The position numbers and the translations under genes are program-made. Shown one piece after another: positions 9,336 to 22,920 of a stretch of 64,000 nucleotides of DNA (position 1 is its first letter; the number at the start of each line of letters is the position of its first letter). The DNA comes from Anoxybacillus amylolyticus (GTDB taxonomy: Bacteria > Bacillota > Bacilli > Bacillales > Anoxybacillaceae), in contig NZ_CP015438.1 in the NCBI RefSeq assembly GCF_001634285.1, forward strand, positions 2,770,745 through 2,834,744, written 5' to 3'. The notes under the pieces are model-generated. The model did not search any database, had not been told where the DNA came from, and worked only from the letters and a program-made list of their open reading frames with translations.

Positions 9336-9365
9336 AGAGACTGCCTTCTTTTAAAGACAGTCTCT
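9336..9365 (-). terminator. Terminator downstream of clpX
   Basis: AGAGACTG/CAGTCTCT stem (9336-9343 with 9358-9365) followed on the minus strand by TTTTTG. It lies 155 bases after the clpX stop and just before lonB. Confidence 0.8.
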
Positions 9366-9482
9366 AACCAGTCACGTTTGCTTTTCGATGTCTAGCTACA
9401 AACTAACATCCTCCTACGCGTTCGATTTCTCCGTCGACGTGCATGCACGTCTCGTCGAAAGCTTTCCCTTCCGTCGGATGTT

Positions 9483-9505
9483 TCCTTGGCTTCGCCAAGG
9501 AACGT
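9483..9505. repeat. Compact hairpin in the clpX-lonB spacer
   Basis: A 9-bp perfect stem, TTCCTTGGC/GCCAAGGAA, closes a three-base loop. There is no T-run on the minus strand, so it is not a classical terminator. It lies just behind the clpX stop and could protect the transcript's 3' end or be chance. Confidence 0.45.
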
Positions 9506-9520
9506 TCCTCTCTTTTCTTG

Positions 9521-10786
9521 TTAAGCAGACGTTTTTCGTTCGTGTTCGACGATTGTTCCGTCGTGTCGGATGAGTTTTGGCGGTTGCTTGCCACGGACGG
9601 TTTCTGCCGTGATAATGCATTTTTGCACATCTTCACGCGATGGAAGGTCGAACATGACATCAAGCATAATCCCTTCGATAATGGAACGAAGACCGCGCGC
9701 CCCTGTTTTACGCTCAATCGCTTTCTTGGCAATTTCCCGCAATGCGCCTTCTTCAAATTCCAACTCGACATCATCTAATTCCATCATTTTTTGGTACTGC
9801 TTTACAATCGCATTTTTCGGTCTCGTTAAAATATCGATTAACGCCTGTTCATCAAGTGGCTCCAACGTCGTAATGACCGGAAGACGACCGACAAACTCCG
9901 GAATTAACCCGAATTTCAATAAATCTTCCGGCAATACTTTCGATAGCAAGTTCTTTTCGTCGACATCGGCTTGTTGCGTTTCTGCACCAAACCCGATTAC
10001 TTTCTTTCCTAGCCGGCGTTTAATAATCGGCTCAATGCCGTCAAACGCTCCGCCACAAATAAATAAAATGTTTGTTGTATCAATTTGAATAAATTCTTGA
10101 TGCGGATGTTTCCGCCCACCTTGTGGCGGAACACTCGCAATGGTTCCTTCTAAAATTTTCAATAATGCTTGTTGAACGCCTTCACCAGATACGTCACGCG
10201 TAATCGATGGGTTTTCTGATTTGCGGGCAATTTTGTCAATTTCGTCGATATAAATAATCCCTTTCTCTGCTCGTTCCACATCATAGTCTGCCGCTTGGAT
10301 TAGTTTTAACAAAATGTTCTCGACATCTTCTCCAACGTATCCTGCTTCCGTTAACGACGTCGCGTCCGCGATAGCAAACGGGACGTTTAAAATGCGCGCT
10401 AACGTCTGTGCTAATAATGTTTTTCCGCTTCCTGTCGGTCCAATCATTAAAATGTTGCTTTTGGATAACTCTACATCATCGATTTTGCTGTTGGAGTTAA
10501 TCCGTTTGTAATGATTATAAACAGCAACCGCAAGCGATTTTTTTGCCTCGTCTTGGCCGATGACGTACTCATCTAAAATTTCGCGAATTTCTTTTGGCTT
10601 CGGTACGTCTTTAAACTCAAATTCCTCTTCATTTCCGAGTTCTTCTTCAACAATTTCTGTACACAACTCAATGCACTCATCGCATATGTATACCCCAGGT
10701 CCTGCCACTAATTTGCGGACTTGTTCTTGCGTTTTGCCGCAAAAAGAACATTTCAATTGCCCTTTCTCATCATTAAATTTAAACAT
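9521..10786 (-). CDS. clpX: ClpXP protease ATPase subunit ClpX
   Basis: A 421-residue hexameric unfoldase that feeds proteins to ClpP. The N-terminal zinc-binding domain has four cysteines (CSFCGKTQ ... CDECIELC), Walker A is GPTGSGKT, Walker B is IIYIDEIDK, and the [19 protein letters not shown] sensor region and IGF loop (KVIGFGA) for ClpP docking are present. Length matches B. subtilis (420). The start ATG at 10786 follows GGGGTGAAACG. It is monocistronic by spacing, between tig and lonB as in B. subtilis. Confidence 0.97.
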   Translation of the reverse strand: MFKFNDEKGQLKCSFCGKTQEQVRKLVAGPGVYICDECIELCTEIVEEELGNEEEFEFKDVPKPKEIREILDEYVIGQDEAKKSLAVAVYNHYKRINSNSKIDDVELSKSNILMIGPTGSGKTLLAQTLARILNVPFAIADATSLTEAGYVGEDVENILLKLIQAADYDVERAEKGIIYIDEIDKIARKSENPSITRDVSGEGVQQALLKILEGTIASVPPQGGRKHPHQEFIQIDTTNILFICGGAFDGIEPIIKRRLGKKVIGFGAETQQADVDEKNLLSKVLPEDLLKFGLIPEFVGRLPVITTLEPLDEQALIDILTRPKNAIVKQYQKMMELDDVELEFEEGALREIAKKAIERKTGARGLRSIIEGIMLDVMFDLPSREDVQKCIITAETVRGKQPPKLIRHDGTIVEHERKTSA

Positions 10787-10947
10787 CGTTTCACCCCTTG
10801 TGCAAAAATTCCATCGTCACTATGTACAACCCCACATGTCAAACTTATGTATTCGTCATTTTATCATAAACCTCGATGCAAATGCTAATAAAAAAATCGT
10901 TACATATTTGAAAAATTAGAAAATTCACATCTATCGTTTATTGTATG

Positions 10948-10985
10948 AAAGAACAAGGCACGAAAGACCTCGCGCCTTGCTCTTT
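10948..10985 (-). terminator. Stem-loop after tig
   Basis: AAAGAGCAAGGC pairs with GCCTTGTTCTTT across an imperfect loop (10948-10985), 23 bases after the tig stop. The downstream T-run is weak (CTTTCAT), so termination is inferred mainly from stem strength and position. Confidence 0.6.
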
Positions 10986-11007
10986 ATTGTTCCTAATCCA
11001 TCGTATG

Positions 11008-12291
11008 TTATTGCGCTGCTTTGCTATGTTCTACAAGGAAGTCAACCACTTTTCGGAATTTCACGTCTTCTTTCACAGGATCAAGGCTGCCGAGAAGCTC
11101 TTTAATTTTGTCGACGGTTAAGTTGTAAGCTTCCGCCATTTTCTCAACTTCTGCGTTTACTTCTTCGTCCGTTGCTTCAATGTTTTCTGCTTTCGCAATT
11201 GCTTCAAGCGTCAATGTCATACGTACTCGTTTTTCCGCATCTTCTTTCATTTGCTCGCGCAATGCTGCTTCGTCTTGACCAGAGAATTGATAGTAAAGGT
11301 TTAAGTTAAGCCCCTGCATTTGCAAACGTTGGTCAAATTCGCGCAACATACGATCTGTTTCTGTTTTAATCATCGCTTCTGGAATGTCAATTTCTGCATT
11401 TTCTGCTGCTTTTTCTACTACCGCATCGCGAAGAGCTGCTTCCGCTTCTTTGCTGCGCTCTTCTTGTAGTCTTGTGCGGATTTTTTCTTTTAATTGCTCA
11501 AGTGTTTCGACATCTTCTTCGACGTCTTTCGCAAATTCGTCATCAAGTGCTGGAAGTTGTTTTGTTTTTACTTCGTGCACTTTAATTTTGAATACCGCTG
11601 GTTTGCCTGCTAACGCTTCTGCGTGATATTCTTCTGGGAACGTTACTTCGATATCTTTTTCTGCTCCCGCTTCTAAGCCGATTAATTGTTCTTCAAAGCC
11701 AGGGATGAACGTACCAGATCCGATTACAAGCGAATAGTTTTCTGCTTTTCCGCCTTCGAACGGCTCGCCATCTACAAACCCTTCAAAGTCGATAACCGCT
11801 GTGTCGCCCTCTTCAATTTTTCCTTCTTTGACAACGAGCTCTGCGTAGTTTTCTTGAAGACGTTTTAACTCGTTTTCAACATCTTCGTCGGTTACTGTAG
11901 CATCTATTTTTTCTACTTCAAGTCCTTTATATTCGCCTAATTTCACTTCTGGTTTCACTGTCACATTTGCTGTGAAAATTAAGCTTTTGCCTTTTTCCAA
12001 TTGTTTAACATCGATTTTTGGATAGTCGACTGGTTCAATTCCTGTTTCTTCTACTGCTTTTGCGTACGCTTCTGGCAATAAAATGTCTAGTGCATCATCA
12101 TATAGCACTTCTACACCAAAGCGTTTTTCAAATAACGCACGCGGAATTTTTCCTTTACGGAATCCAGGAATGCTCACGTTTTTCACTACTTTTTTGAATG
12201 CAGCGTCCAACCCTTCGCTTACTTTCTCCGCATCTACTTCAACGGTAAGAACGCCTTCGTTCCCTTCTAGTTTTTCCCATTTTGCTACCAT
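11008..12291 (-). CDS. tig: Trigger factor (ribosome-associated chaperone)
   Basis: A 427-residue chaperone that binds nascent chains at the ribosomal exit. The ribosome-binding domain has the signature region FRKGKIPR (G-F-R-x-G-x-x-P) near residue 45; the FKBP-type prolyl isomerase domain (about 160-240) includes [20 protein letters not shown]; the remainder is the helical C-terminal arm. Length is typical. ATG 12291 follows GGAGGGAAAAGC. It stands alone between ysoA and clpX. Confidence 0.97.
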   Translation of the reverse strand: MVAKWEKLEGNEGVLTVEVDAEKVSEGLDAAFKKVVKNVSIPGFRKGKIPRALFEKRFGVEVLYDDALDILLPEAYAKAVEETGIEPVDYPKIDVKQLEKGKSLIFTANVTVKPEVKLGEYKGLEVEKIDATVTDEDVENELKRLQENYAELVVKEGKIEEGDTAVIDFEGFVDGEPFEGGKAENYSLVIGSGTFIPGFEEQLIGLEAGAEKDIEVTFPEEYHAEALAGKPAVFKIKVHEVKTKQLPALDDEFAKDVEEDVETLEQLKEKIRTRLQEERSKEAEAALRDAVVEKAAENAEIDIPEAMIKTETDRMLREFDQRLQMQGLNLNLYYQFSGQDEAALREQMKEDAEKRVRMTLTLEAIAKAENIEATDEEVNAEVEKMAEAYNLTVDKIKELLGSLDPVKEDVKFRKVVDFLVEHSKAAQ

Positions 12292-12442
12292 GCTTTTCCC
12301 TCCAACAAAAAATCAATCTTCCTCATGAACGCTTGTCCGACGCCCACGATCATCGCTGTTTATATGTAACCATGCAAAGATATACGTAATACAACCATTA
12401 TATTATAACATACAACATAGATGTTTCAATATAAACAGCTAA

Positions 12443-13414
12443 TTAAATAAAAGAAATTTCTTCTATTTCGTATAGTTTTTTGCAAAGAGGCATGACCTCG
12501 TCTTCTGCCACCCCGTAGCACTTAGTGATGGTTTCCGTTTTCTCTTCGATTCCTTGCGAGCTGCAAGCGCAAATATGAAGCGCAGCCGCCCAATGTTCCA
12601 CCCGGGATGGAAGCGGTGGGAACGGGTATAGCGTATAAATATAGCGATGCCAAAGGTGGGAAGCGACTTCGTACAAACTCGGGTTATCGTTTGCAATCGT
12701 ACGTTCTAGCTGCTGCAAAACGTTTGTTGCAAATGCTGTCGTTGCATATTCGTCTAGTTCTGCCGGAATGACCGTCATCGTTTGTCCGAATTTACGAATC
12801 GTTACTTGTTCGTTGACGCGTTGAGCAGTTAACAGCCGCACTACCATTGTTTTCGCCATTGGATGGTTTGCTTCATTCGATAAATATGTTTGAAGGAACG
12901 GCAAGTACGAAACAACAGGTTCGTTTTCGAGTTGTTGAATTGCTTGCAGCTGGTCGTCTAAACGCGTGGACTCGAGCAGTTGGCGAATCGGTCGGTCATC
13001 GACAGCACGCGGCAAGCGATGCTGCATCTTTTCGCTAAACTGAAGCAGATGCAGCAAATGGTCGCGAGTGGATGGCAAAAGAAATCGGTGTGACAGCGCG
13101 TCTCGAATGACCGTTTCCATTTCTTCGTATTGTTGCAACTGAAGCAAGATAGATAAATACATTTGCAACAACGGGACGTCATCTTTTTTCTTTGCAAGCA
13201 ATTGTTGACATCGCACCTTCGCTTCTTTCCATTCGCCAATCTCCACTAAGCAAACGACGATGCACATTTCTAGTTCGGAGTCGCTTTTTAGTTCGCTAGC
13301 TTCCAAAAAAAACGAGAGTGCGGTTTCGTATTGTTTTTCTTGCAGTGCTTCCCATCCTTTTTCGAGCAAGCGTGCATGTAAACGAGGAAAGCGGATAATG
13401 TTATTTTTTTTCAT
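12443..13414 (-). CDS. ysoA: TPR-repeat protein (YsoA-like)
   Basis: A helical protein of 323 residues from the ATG at 13414 (MKKNNIIRF). Tetratricopeptide-like segments are visible: GWEALQEKQYETALSFFLEA and the following VCLVEIGEWKEAKVRCQQLL, then YLSILLQLQQYEEMETVIRD. No signal peptide or enzyme motif is seen; the function is unknown and TPRs suggest protein-protein contacts. An upstream ATG at 13486 would start inside leuD and its terminator, so I prefer a start in the ATGATGATG cluster at about 13414-13420. The position between leuD and tig matches B. subtilis ysoA. Confidence 0.82.
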   Translation of the reverse strand: MKKNNIIRFPRLHARLLEKGWEALQEKQYETALSFFLEASELKSDSELEMCIVVCLVEIGEWKEAKVRCQQLLAKKKDDVPLLQMYLSILLQLQQYEEMETVIRDALSHRFLLPSTRDHLLHLLQFSEKMQHRLPRAVDDRPIRQLLESTRLDDQLQAIQQLENEPVVSYLPFLQTYLSNEANHPMAKTMVVRLLTAQRVNEQVTIRKFGQTMTVIPAELDEYATTAFATNVLQQLERTIANDNPSLYEVASHLWHRYIYTLYPFPPLPSRVEHWAAALHICACSSQGIEEKTETITKCYGVAEDEVMPLCKKLYEIEEISFI

Positions 13415-13435
13415 CATCATCACCATCAATGAAGT

Positions 13436-13462
13436 GGAAAAACCAACCTCACGTGAGGTTGG
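13436..13462 (-). terminator. Terminator of the ilv-leu operon, overlapping the leuD stop
   Basis: CCAACCTCAC pairs perfectly with GTGAGGTTGG (13443-13462) and is followed by TTTTT on the minus strand. The leuD stop codon (13449-13451) lies inside the stem, so ribosomes ending on leuD will cover the hairpin. Confidence 0.85.
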
Positions 13463-14048
13463 CATGTTTCTTCTCATATTCGACAATATACGGTTCGTAC
13501 ATAAAAGTCAAATCAATTTCATCCCATCCTTTTAAAAGGAGCTGTTTGCGGTATGGATCGATGGCAAACGTCCGCACAAATCCTGCTTCGTCATAGATGC
13601 GCTGTTCTTCGAGGGAAATCGTTAGTTCGTAGTCGGCGCGCTTACTTTCTTTTAGAAGATATTCCACATCTTGCTTCTCTAAACGAATGGGAAGCAGCCC
13701 GTTTTTTAAGCAATTGTTATAAAAAATATCGGCAAACGAAGGAGCGATAACGGCGCGGAACCCGTAATCGACAAGCGCCCATGGGGCGTGTTCCCTAGAA
13801 GAACCACAGCCGAAATTTTCGTTCGCTACAAGAATGGTCGCCCCTTCATTTTCTGGGCGGTTTAATTCAAAAGCAGAATTCAGTGTTCCATCAGCAAGAT
13901 ACCGCCAATCATAAAACAAAAACTTCCCAAAACCTGTTCGTTCAATTCGCTTTAAAAACTGCTTTGGGATAATTTGGTCTGTATCAATGTTGGCACGGTC
14001 TAGTCCAGCAACTTTTCCGGTATGAATCGTAAATTGCACGTTTATCAC
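13449..14048 (-). CDS. leuD: 3-isopropylmalate dehydratase small subunit
   Basis: A 199-residue aconitase-family small subunit; with LeuC it isomerises 2-isopropylmalate to 3-isopropylmalate in leucine synthesis. Characteristic segments are DRANIDTDQIIPKQFLK, NFGCGSSREHAPWAL and VIAPSFADIFYNNCLKNGLLP. Length is normal. It starts three bases after the leuC stop and is the last gene of the operon. Confidence 0.97.
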   Translation of the reverse strand: MINVQFTIHTGKVAGLDRANIDTDQIIPKQFLKRIERTGFGKFLFYDWRYLADGTLNSAFELNRPENEGATILVANENFGCGSSREHAPWALVDYGFRAVIAPSFADIFYNNCLKNGLLPIRLEKQDVEYLLKESKRADYELTISLEEQRIYDEAGFVRTFAIDPYRKQLLLKGWDEIDLTFMYEPYIVEYEKKHANLT

Positions 14049-14051
14049 TCC

Positions 14052-15467
14052 TTAGCGAACGGCTTCTTTTTCTAGTTTTCGAACATCGACAAATCGGCCA
14101 TAAATGGCAGCGGCGGCAGCCATTTTCGGGCTGACTAAGTGCGTTCGCGCTCCTTTTCCTTGCCGCCCTTCAAAGTTGCGGTTAGATGTAGATGCGCAAT
14201 GTTCCCCTGCTGGCACAGTATCAGGATTCATTCCGAGACACATGCTACAGCCGGAATCACGCCATTCAAACCCAGCATCGATAAAAATTCGCGCAAGTCC
14301 TTCTTCTTCCGCTTGTTGTTTCACCTGTTGTGAACCAGGCACAACAAGCGCCCGTACGCCAGGTGCTACTTTTTGCCCTTTGACGATTTCCGCAGCTGCC
14401 CTTAAATCACTAATGCGCGAATTGGTACACGAACCGATGAACACGTGCTGCACTGCGATATTGGTGATTGGTGTCCCTGGGGTTAATCCCATATATTGTA
14501 ATGCTAACTGTACCGCTTTTCGCTCGGTTTCTGTCGCAAATTGTTCTGGATGAGGCACTGCTCCGTCCACTGGTGCGCTCATCCCTGGCGTTGTTCCCCA
14601 CGTTACCATTGGCGCAATCGTTGCTGCGTCAATTTCAATCGTTTTATCATATTTCGCTCCTTCATCTGTGGCGAGCGAACGCCAATATTCCACCGCTTTT
14701 TCAAACGCTTCGCCTTTTGGCACGTATTTACGGTCGCGCAAATACGCAAACGTTGTTTCATCTGGACTGACCAACCCTGCCCGTGCGCCTGCTTCAATCG
14801 ACATATTGCAAATCGTCATCCGTTCTTCCATCGACATGTTGCGAATCGTATCGCCAGTAAATTCGATGACATATCCTGTTCCCACATCTACCCCATAGCG
14901 ATGAATAATCGCTAAAATGACATCCTTGGCAGTGACGCCCTCACCTAAACGCCCAGTGACACAAATTTGCAATGTTTTTGGCCGGTGCTGCCATAATGTT
15001 TGCGTAGCGAGCACATGCTCGACTTCACTCGTACCGATGCCAAACGCCAATGCCCCAAACGCTCCGTGCGTCGACGTATGGCTATCGCCGCAGACGATTG
15101 TTTTTCCTGGCTGCGTCAAGCCGAGTTCTGGACCGATGACATGAACGATTCCTTGTTCTGGACTGCTTAAGTCGGCAAGCGGAATGCCGAACTCTCGACA
15201 GTTCCGCTCAAGTGCCGTTATTTGATTTTTCGCTATTTCATCGTTGATAACAAAACGGTTGACCGTTGGCACGTTATGGTCCATCGTCGCGAACGTTAAA
15301 TCAGGGCGGCGTACGTTCCGTCCCTTTTGCCGCAATCCTTCGAATGCTTGCGGGGAGGTGACTTCATGGACTAGATGCAAATCGATGTATAATAAATCCG
15401 GTTTCCCTTCCTCACAATAAACGACATGATTTTCCCAAATTTTTTCAATGATTGTTTTCGGCTTCAT
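14052..15467 (-). CDS. leuC: 3-isopropylmalate dehydratase large subunit
   Basis: The iron-sulfur subunit of isopropylmalate isomerase, 471 residues. The cluster-binding cysteines are in FIGSCTNSR and [32 protein letters not shown] sequence (here [12 protein letters not shown]) is the family signature. I chose ATG 15467 ([11 protein letters not shown]) because AGAGGTGG lies just upstream and the length matches B. subtilis LeuC; the frame is open a further 61 codons upstream through leuB sequence without merit. Confidence 0.97.
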   Translation of the reverse strand: MKPKTIIEKIWENHVVYCEEGKPDLLYIDLHLVHEVTSPQAFEGLRQKGRNVRRPDLTFATMDHNVPTVNRFVINDEIAKNQITALERNCREFGIPLADLSSPEQGIVHVIGPELGLTQPGKTIVCGDSHTSTHGAFGALAFGIGTSEVEHVLATQTLWQHRPKTLQICVTGRLGEGVTAKDVILAIIHRYGVDVGTGYVIEFTGDTIRNMSMEERMTICNMSIEAGARAGLVSPDETTFAYLRDRKYVPKGEAFEKAVEYWRSLATDEGAKYDKTIEIDAATIAPMVTWGTTPGMSAPVDGAVPHPEQFATETERKAVQLALQYMGLTPGTPITNIAVQHVFIGSCTNSRISDLRAAAEIVKGQKVAPGVRALVVPGSQQVKQQAEEEGLARIFIDAGFEWRDSGCSMCLGMNPDTVPAGEHCASTSNRNFEGRQGKGARTHLVSPKMAAAAAIYGRFVDVRKLEKEAVR

Positions 15468-15537
15468 CCAATCCACCTCTCTTTGCAAAAAAATTGTGAA
15501 TACATTCACATTATTTGTTTGTCGTGACGTCTCCTCA

Positions 15538-16653
15538 TTAGGCGTAGACGGCCATAATATGCAAAATCGCCCCGTCATCAAGAATAGCTGCTTTAATTTC
15601 ATCGACCATTTCTTTCGTCGAAACGACACGCTGTCCTTTTTTCGCAACATCTGCCGTGCGGTATCCTGAAGTTAATACTTGTTGCACTGCCCGCTCAATC
15701 GCATTTGCCTCCTCATGAAGCCCGAACGATAGGCGAAGCATCATCGCGCTCGATAAAATGGTTGCAATTGGATTTGCCTTATTTTTCCCAGCAATATCTG
15801 GGGCGGAACCGTGAATCGGCTCATATAAGCTCGGTCCAGTCGTCGAAAGGCTTGCCGATGGCAACATGCCAAGCGAACCTGTGAGCATTGATGCTTCGTC
15901 GCTTAAAATATCACCAAACATATTTTCTGTTACAATTACGTCAAACTGCTTTGGATAACGAATCAATTGCATCGCCGCATTGTCGACAAGCATATGCTCT
16001 AATTCCACGTCCGGAAACTCTTTTGCTACCTCTTCGGCAATTTCCCGCCACATTCGGCTCGATTCAAGGACGTTCGCTTTATCAACCGACGTCACTTTTT
16101 TCTTTCGTTTGCTCGCCAATTCAAAGGCAACTGTAATAATACGTGTCATTTCTTCTCGTTTATAGAGCAATGTATCCACTACTGTTTCCTCTCCATTTTC
16201 CACCCGACGGCCGCTCGGTTTTCCAAAATACAAGCCGCCTGTCAATTCACGGACGATGACGAAATCAACATCTTGAATGATGTCAGCTTTCAACGGTGAA
16301 GAATCTGCTAAACTTGCATAAAATTTGACTGGACGCAAATTGGCGAATAAATTCATTTCTTTCCGAATCGCAAGCAACCCTTTTTCTGGGCGCAAATGCG
16401 GAGGATTTCCGTCCCATTTTGGTCCGCCGACTGCTCCAAGCAATACTGCATCGCTTTGGCGACACATATCAAGCGTTTCCGTTGGCAATGGTGTCCCTGC
16501 CCGATCAATTGCTTCCCCCCCGATTAATCCGTATTGAAATTCGAACTGATGATTAAAACGAGTAGCGATTGCCTGCAATACTTCGATCGCTCCCCTTGTC
16601 ACTTCTTTTCCAATTCCATCTCCAGGCAATACTGCAATCCGATATGCTCCCAT
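15538..16653 (-). CDS. leuB: 3-isopropylmalate dehydrogenase
   Basis: A 371-residue NAD-dependent beta-decarboxylating dehydrogenase giving 2-oxoisocaproate. GDGIGKEV at the start, the substrate arginines in the LFANLRPVK region, the Mg-binding [20 protein letters not shown] motif and the NAD loop [20 protein letters not shown] are all present. The stop lies 70 bases before the leuC start. Fifth gene of ilvBHC-leuABCD. Confidence 0.97.
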   Translation of the reverse strand: MGAYRIAVLPGDGIGKEVTRGAIEVLQAIATRFNHQFEFQYGLIGGEAIDRAGTPLPTETLDMCRQSDAVLLGAVGGPKWDGNPPHLRPEKGLLAIRKEMNLFANLRPVKFYASLADSSPLKADIIQDVDFVIVRELTGGLYFGKPSGRRVENGEETVVDTLLYKREEMTRIITVAFELASKRKKKVTSVDKANVLESSRMWREIAEEVAKEFPDVELEHMLVDNAAMQLIRYPKQFDVIVTENMFGDILSDEASMLTGSLGMLPSASLSTTGPSLYEPIHGSAPDIAGKNKANPIATILSSAMMLRLSFGLHEEANAIERAVQQVLTSGYRTADVAKKGQRVVSTKEMVDEIKAAILDDGAILHIMAVYA

Positions 16654-16711
16654 TTGATTTCCCCCTCTATTTTTTTCGTATAGCCCCTTTTTCGAACAAC
16701 CAAAATATTTG

Positions 16712-19286
<2,575 letters not shown>

Positions 19287-19805
19287 TTATATAATGAATG
19301 GTGTTTTATAAGAAGCGGCGTTTTTTTGTGAGCCGCGCGTAAATGCTGTTGTTCCTGTTCGAGCTACTTCTTTAATGCCATATGGCTTTAACAAATCGAT
19401 AAGCGCTTCTATTTTTTCTGGTTCGCCCGTTACTTGGACAACGAGGCTGTCTCGGCTTACATCGACAACAGAGGCGCGGAACGGTTCAATGAGCGTATAA
19501 ATTTCTTGCCGAACCGCCGAATTGACAGCAACTTTAATGAGCGCCAATTCCCGTGCCACAATGGCTTGGTCGGTAATGTCATTTACTTTCAGCACATCAA
19601 TTTGCTTGTTTAATTGTTTTGTAATTTGTTCCGCTATCCGTTCGTCTTCGACGTTGACGACAAACGTCATACGCGAAATTCCTTCGATTTCTGTGTGGCC
19701 GACCGTAATGCTTTCAATATTGTAATGGCGCTTTGTAAACAACCCGGTAATGCGATTTAAGACGCCTGGTCGGTTGTTGACAGTCATTGTAATGATTCTT
19801 CGCAC
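19287..19805 (-). CDS. ilvH: Acetolactate synthase small (regulatory) subunit
   Basis: A 172-residue regulatory subunit. The N-terminal ACT domain starts [20 protein letters not shown] and includes [11 protein letters not shown]; the C-terminal half ([20 protein letters not shown]) is the second conserved domain. It confers valine sensitivity and stimulates IlvB. Its start overlaps the end of ilvB by 22 bases. Confidence 0.96.
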   Translation of the reverse strand: MRRIITMTVNNRPGVLNRITGLFTKRHYNIESITVGHTEIEGISRMTFVVNVEDERIAEQITKQLNKQIDVLKVNDITDQAIVARELALIKVAVNSAVRQEIYTLIEPFRASVVDVSRDSLVVQVTGEPEKIEALIDLLKPYGIKEVARTGTTAFTRGSQKNAASYKTPFII

Positions 19806-21517
19806 GGTTTCACCCCCACCATTTCATGTAATCCTTTTCCTGGTGCTACCATTGGATAGACGTTTTCGTCTGCTTTGACATGGAAGTCTAACAATACTGG
19901 TTCGGAAAGAGAAAACGCTTGTTTTAGTACTTCTTTTGCTTCTTCTTCCGTTTTTGCGCGAAACGCTTTTATGTTGTATGCTTCCGCAAGTTTCACAAAA
20001 TCTGGTTGGTTCGGAACGAGCGAATGCGAATATCGTTTGTCATAAAAGATTTCTTGCCATTGCCGCACCATGCCAAGCGACTGGTTATTGACGATGACGA
20101 CTTTAATCGGCAAGTTTAGTTCTTGGATGACGGACAATTCTTGCAATGTCATTTGAAACCCTGCATCGCCAACGATGGAAACGACCGTCGCTTGTTTGTC
20201 AGCAAGCTGGGCCCCGATGGCTGCGGGAAGACCGAATCCCATCGTACCAAGCCCTCCGGATGTCACCCAACGGTGCGGGCGATTAAATTTGTAGTATTGT
20301 GCCGTCCACATTTGATGTTGCCCAACGTCAGTCGTCACTACTGCTTCGCCGTTCGTTAGTTCGTAAATCATTTCGATTAATTTTTGCGGTTTCACCGTTT
20401 GGACATCGTTTTCGTAAGCGAGCGGATAGTTCGTTTTCCATTCTGCTAGCTGCGCCAGCCATGCGGTAATGTCCGGTCGTTTGCCGTCTTGATGAATCAA
20501 CTCTTTGAGGGCTTCTTTCGCGTCACTTACAATCGGAATTTTTGTCGGTACGTTTTTGCCGATTTCAGCTGGGTCGATGTCGATATGCGCCACTGTCGCA
20601 TTTGGTGCAAAATATTTTAAATTGCCTGTCACGCGATCATCGAAGCGCGCCCCAATATTGATCAACAAGTCACATTCGTATAGCGCCATGTTTGCTGTAT
20701 ACGTGCCGTGCATCCCCGCCATGCCAAGAAAGAGTGGATGATTGGCAGGAAAACCACCAAGCCCTAACAGCGTGTGAATGACTGGAATGTTTTGTTGTTC
20801 AGCGTATTGTCTTAGCTCTTTTGAAGCGTTCGCATGAAGGACGCCTGCTCCTGCTAAAATGACCGGTTTTTTTGCTTGGCTGACCGCCTCGACAAGCTTG
20901 CGAATTTGCAAATGGTTCGGATGAACCGTTGGCTGATATCCTGGAAGATGGACGTCTTGCTCGTAGTCAAATTCCCCTTCTGCTGTCGTCATATCTTTCG
21001 GGATATCGATTAATACAGGCCCAGGACGACCGGTTGTTGCGATGTGAAATGCTTCTTTAATGATTCTCGGTAGCTCTTGAATGTCGCGCACTTGATAGCT
21101 ATGTTTTGTAATCGGCATCGTGATGCCAAGCACATCTGCTTCTTGAAACGCATCGGAACCGATCACATTGGAAGCTACTTGACCTGTGAACACCACGAGC
21201 GGAATGGAGTCCATCATCGCATCGGTTAGCCCTGTAACAATGTTTGTCGCTCCCGGTCCAGACGTTGCAATGACGACGCCAGGCTTTCCGGAAATGCGTG
21301 CATATCCTTCTGCCGCATGAATGGCGCCTTGCTCATGGCGGGTTAAGACGTGAAATAGACCGGAATCGTATAGTTTGTCGTAAATCGGCAATACCGCTCC
21401 ACCTGGATATCCGAAAATCACTTCGACTTTCTCCGCTTTCAATGCTTCAATTAGCATCAATGCTCCGCTCATTTTTGTCCTTTGTTTCCGCTGTTCCTCT
21501 ACTTTCATCTTCGCCAT
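19784..21517 (-). CDS. ilvB: Acetolactate synthase large (catalytic) subunit
   Basis: A 577-residue thiamine-diphosphate enzyme forming acetolactate or acetohydroxybutyrate. [14 protein letters not shown] and the catalytic glutamate in [14 protein letters not shown] are N-terminal; the ThDP/Mg motif is [13 protein letters not shown] followed by [12 protein letters not shown]. The ATG at 21517 follows GAAGGAAGG. It is the first gene behind the T-box, but an insertion sequence now separates them. Confidence 0.97.
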   Translation of the reverse strand: MAKMKVEEQRKQRTKMSGALMLIEALKAEKVEVIFGYPGGAVLPIYDKLYDSGLFHVLTRHEQGAIHAAEGYARISGKPGVVIATSGPGATNIVTGLTDAMMDSIPLVVFTGQVASNVIGSDAFQEADVLGITMPITKHSYQVRDIQELPRIIKEAFHIATTGRPGPVLIDIPKDMTTAEGEFDYEQDVHLPGYQPTVHPNHLQIRKLVEAVSQAKKPVILAGAGVLHANASKELRQYAEQQNIPVIHTLLGLGGFPANHPLFLGMAGMHGTYTANMALYECDLLINIGARFDDRVTGNLKYFAPNATVAHIDIDPAEIGKNVPTKIPIVSDAKEALKELIHQDGKRPDITAWLAQLAEWKTNYPLAYENDVQTVKPQKLIEMIYELTNGEAVVTTDVGQHQMWTAQYYKFNRPHRWVTSGGLGTMGFGLPAAIGAQLADKQATVVSIVGDAGFQMTLQELSVIQELNLPIKVVIVNNQSLGMVRQWQEIFYDKRYSHSLVPNQPDFVKLAEAYNIKAFRAKTEEEAKEVLKQAFSLSEPVLLDFHVKADENVYPMVAPGKGLHEMVGVKPCEESLQ

Positions 21518-21540
21518 TCGTCATCCTTCCTTCTTTTATA

Positions 21541-21547
21541 TTTTTAA
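21541..21547. repeat. 7-bp target duplication, left copy
   Basis: tttttaa, repeated exactly at 22911-22917 directly outside the other end of the insertion sequence. Confidence 0.8.
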
Positions 21548-22910
21548 CTGTAGTTGAGCAATTTCAATTACAATAATTACCATGTAAAAGAGACAAACAG
21601 GGTACCCCTTATGCCACGTGGAGCTGTTTTTTCACGGTATCAATGGGAATATTTTGTTTCGCTGCATGGTAAATGAACTCCACGAGGCTATGTCCTTTTC
21701 TCTTGCGCAGGAGATCGAGCCCATCCGAAAAATCGCTGTTAGACTCGAATAGGCTGTACACGTAAGCAAGCTGCACCAAGATCCAGTAACGTTTCACCGC
21801 TCGATGATGACGAACGCGGTACCCATCGAGTTTCAGCTGGTCTTTCGCTTGACGGAAAAAACATTCGATCGACCAACGCTCGGCATAGTAGCGCAAGATG
21901 TCTTCGTCGCTTAGCTCCCAATCGGTGCTCAAGACGCAATGAAGATGTTCCGGTGTCATCGGTTGATCGGCTTTCCAAACAAGTAGCACCACCGCATCAT
22001 CGAGACCGTTGAGCGCTCCTTCGTAACGATAGACGCGATAGCGCTCTTCTCCCACCGTGACGAGGCGGGTGTCATTCGGTTCGAGATAGCGGGCAAACTG
22101 TTTGGCTTGGATGGCGATGCCTTTCGGATAGAGAATCCGGTTCGTCTTAAGCATCGCGATGACGTGGAACCCTTTTTTCAAGCAGGCTTCCACGAGTGCT
22201 TTCGATGGATACCAAGAGTCCATCAGTACATAAACAGGACGACTCACATCCAAAGAAGAAAGCATCTCAATCGCGAGTTTTCCTTTGCTTTTTCCAGCCT
22301 CCTTGTCGTAGGGGCGAAAAGCAAACGGAAACGCTTGAGTCATCGTATGAACCATGAGCCAAACGAGAGAATGCCCCCAAATCGATTTTTTCTCTGTGTG
22401 AGAATAATGCCAATCACACCCTTGAATAGCGCATGTTGCCCGTGACGAAGGCTTCGTTTTTTGGCAAATCGTATCATCGATGGAAACAAAAATGGGTTGA
22501 TTCTTCTGTTTGGCGATGCGTTCGACACGATGAAGCATCCACTGCTGGAGTTTGCGGAGCAATGTCTCTTCATCCCACGGACTTTTCGTGAAAAAATGGC
22601 TCAGTGTCGTGCGATGGTTCGGATGAAAACTCCCATGATGTAGATCGGTCAACGTTCCCGAAAAACCTTTCGTCACCATCGCATCCACGATATGAACGAG
22701 ATGCTTCATCACAGGTTTCGAGAAATAAAGCGCCAACCCCAACGTCGTGAAAAACTTGTGGATTCCTTGATGATGTGCTAATCTATTCATGAGACATGAA
22801 CCTCCTTGTGTGAATGGTTGGTAGCACATCTATTCTAACCAAGGAATCGGGTTCATGTCTTCTTTTTTGTCTCAATGTAAATTTATGTTATCGATTTTGC
22901 TCATCTACAG
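21548..22910 (-). mobile_element. IS701/IS4-like insertion sequence between the T-box and ilvB
   Basis: The element is 1363 bp. The left end starts CTGTAGTTGAGCAATTTC and the right end, read inward, starts CTGTAGATGAGCAAAATC, imperfect inverted repeats of at least 18 bp. A 7-bp direct repeat tttttaa flanks it. The single transposase gene is on the minus strand, the same direction as the ilv-leu operon. Removing the element and one repeat rejoins the T-box terminator to the ilvB ribosome site over about 20 bases. Confidence 0.9.
21609..22790 (-). CDS. DDE transposase, IS701/IS4-like
   Basis: A transposase of 393 residues from the ATG at 22790, chosen because AAGGAGG lies ten bases upstream (the frame also opens at 22829). 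Catalytic aspartate candidates are in FVSIDDTICQ and YVLMDSWYPSK; the glutamate is in YAERWSIECFFRQAKDQLKLDGY. These match IS701-type enzymes, a relative of IS4. No stop or frameshift is visible, so it looks functional. Family assignment between IS4 and IS701 is by eye. Confidence 0.85.
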   Translation of the reverse strand: MNRLAHHQGIHKFFTTLGLALYFSKPVMKHLVHIVDAMVTKGFSGTLTDLHHGSFHPNHRTTLSHFFTKSPWDEETLLRKLQQWMLHRVERIAKQKNQPIFVSIDDTICQKTKPSSRATCAIQGCDWHYSHTEKKSIWGHSLVWLMVHTMTQAFPFAFRPYDKEAGKSKGKLAIEMLSSLDVSRPVYVLMDSWYPSKALVEACLKKGFHVIAMLKTNRILYPKGIAIQAKQFARYLEPNDTRLVTVGEERYRVYRYEGALNGLDDAVVLLVWKADQPMTPEHLHCVLSTDWELSDEDILRYYAERWSIECFFRQAKDQLKLDGYRVRHHRAVKRYWILVQLAYVYSLFESNSDFSDGLDLLRKRKGHSLVEFIYHAAKQNIPIDTVKKQLHVA

Positions 22911-22917
22911 TTTTTAA
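22911..22917. repeat. 7-bp target duplication, right copy
   Basis: tttttaa, identical to 21541-21547; it lies a few bases beyond the T-run of the T-box terminator. Confidence 0.8.
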
Positions 22918-22920
22918 GAC

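Noticed and set aside
9366..9520. Row of restriction-like sites (AAGCTT, GCATGC, GTCGAC, ACGCGT) in the clpX-lonB spacer, resembling a cloning site
   Set aside because: The sites are scattered over 100 bases rather than abutting, and flanking genes are continuous with the B. subtilis order, so chance is more likely than vector.
9403..9774. 123-residue open frame opposite/alongside the end of clpX
   Set aside because: It is an overlapping frame of clpX with no ribosome site and no recognisable domain.
13400..13430. Short CAT/ATG repeat (catcatcatcaccatcaatg) near the ysoA start
   Set aside because: It is only a run of ATG/GTG codons at the start region, too short to be a functional repeat array.
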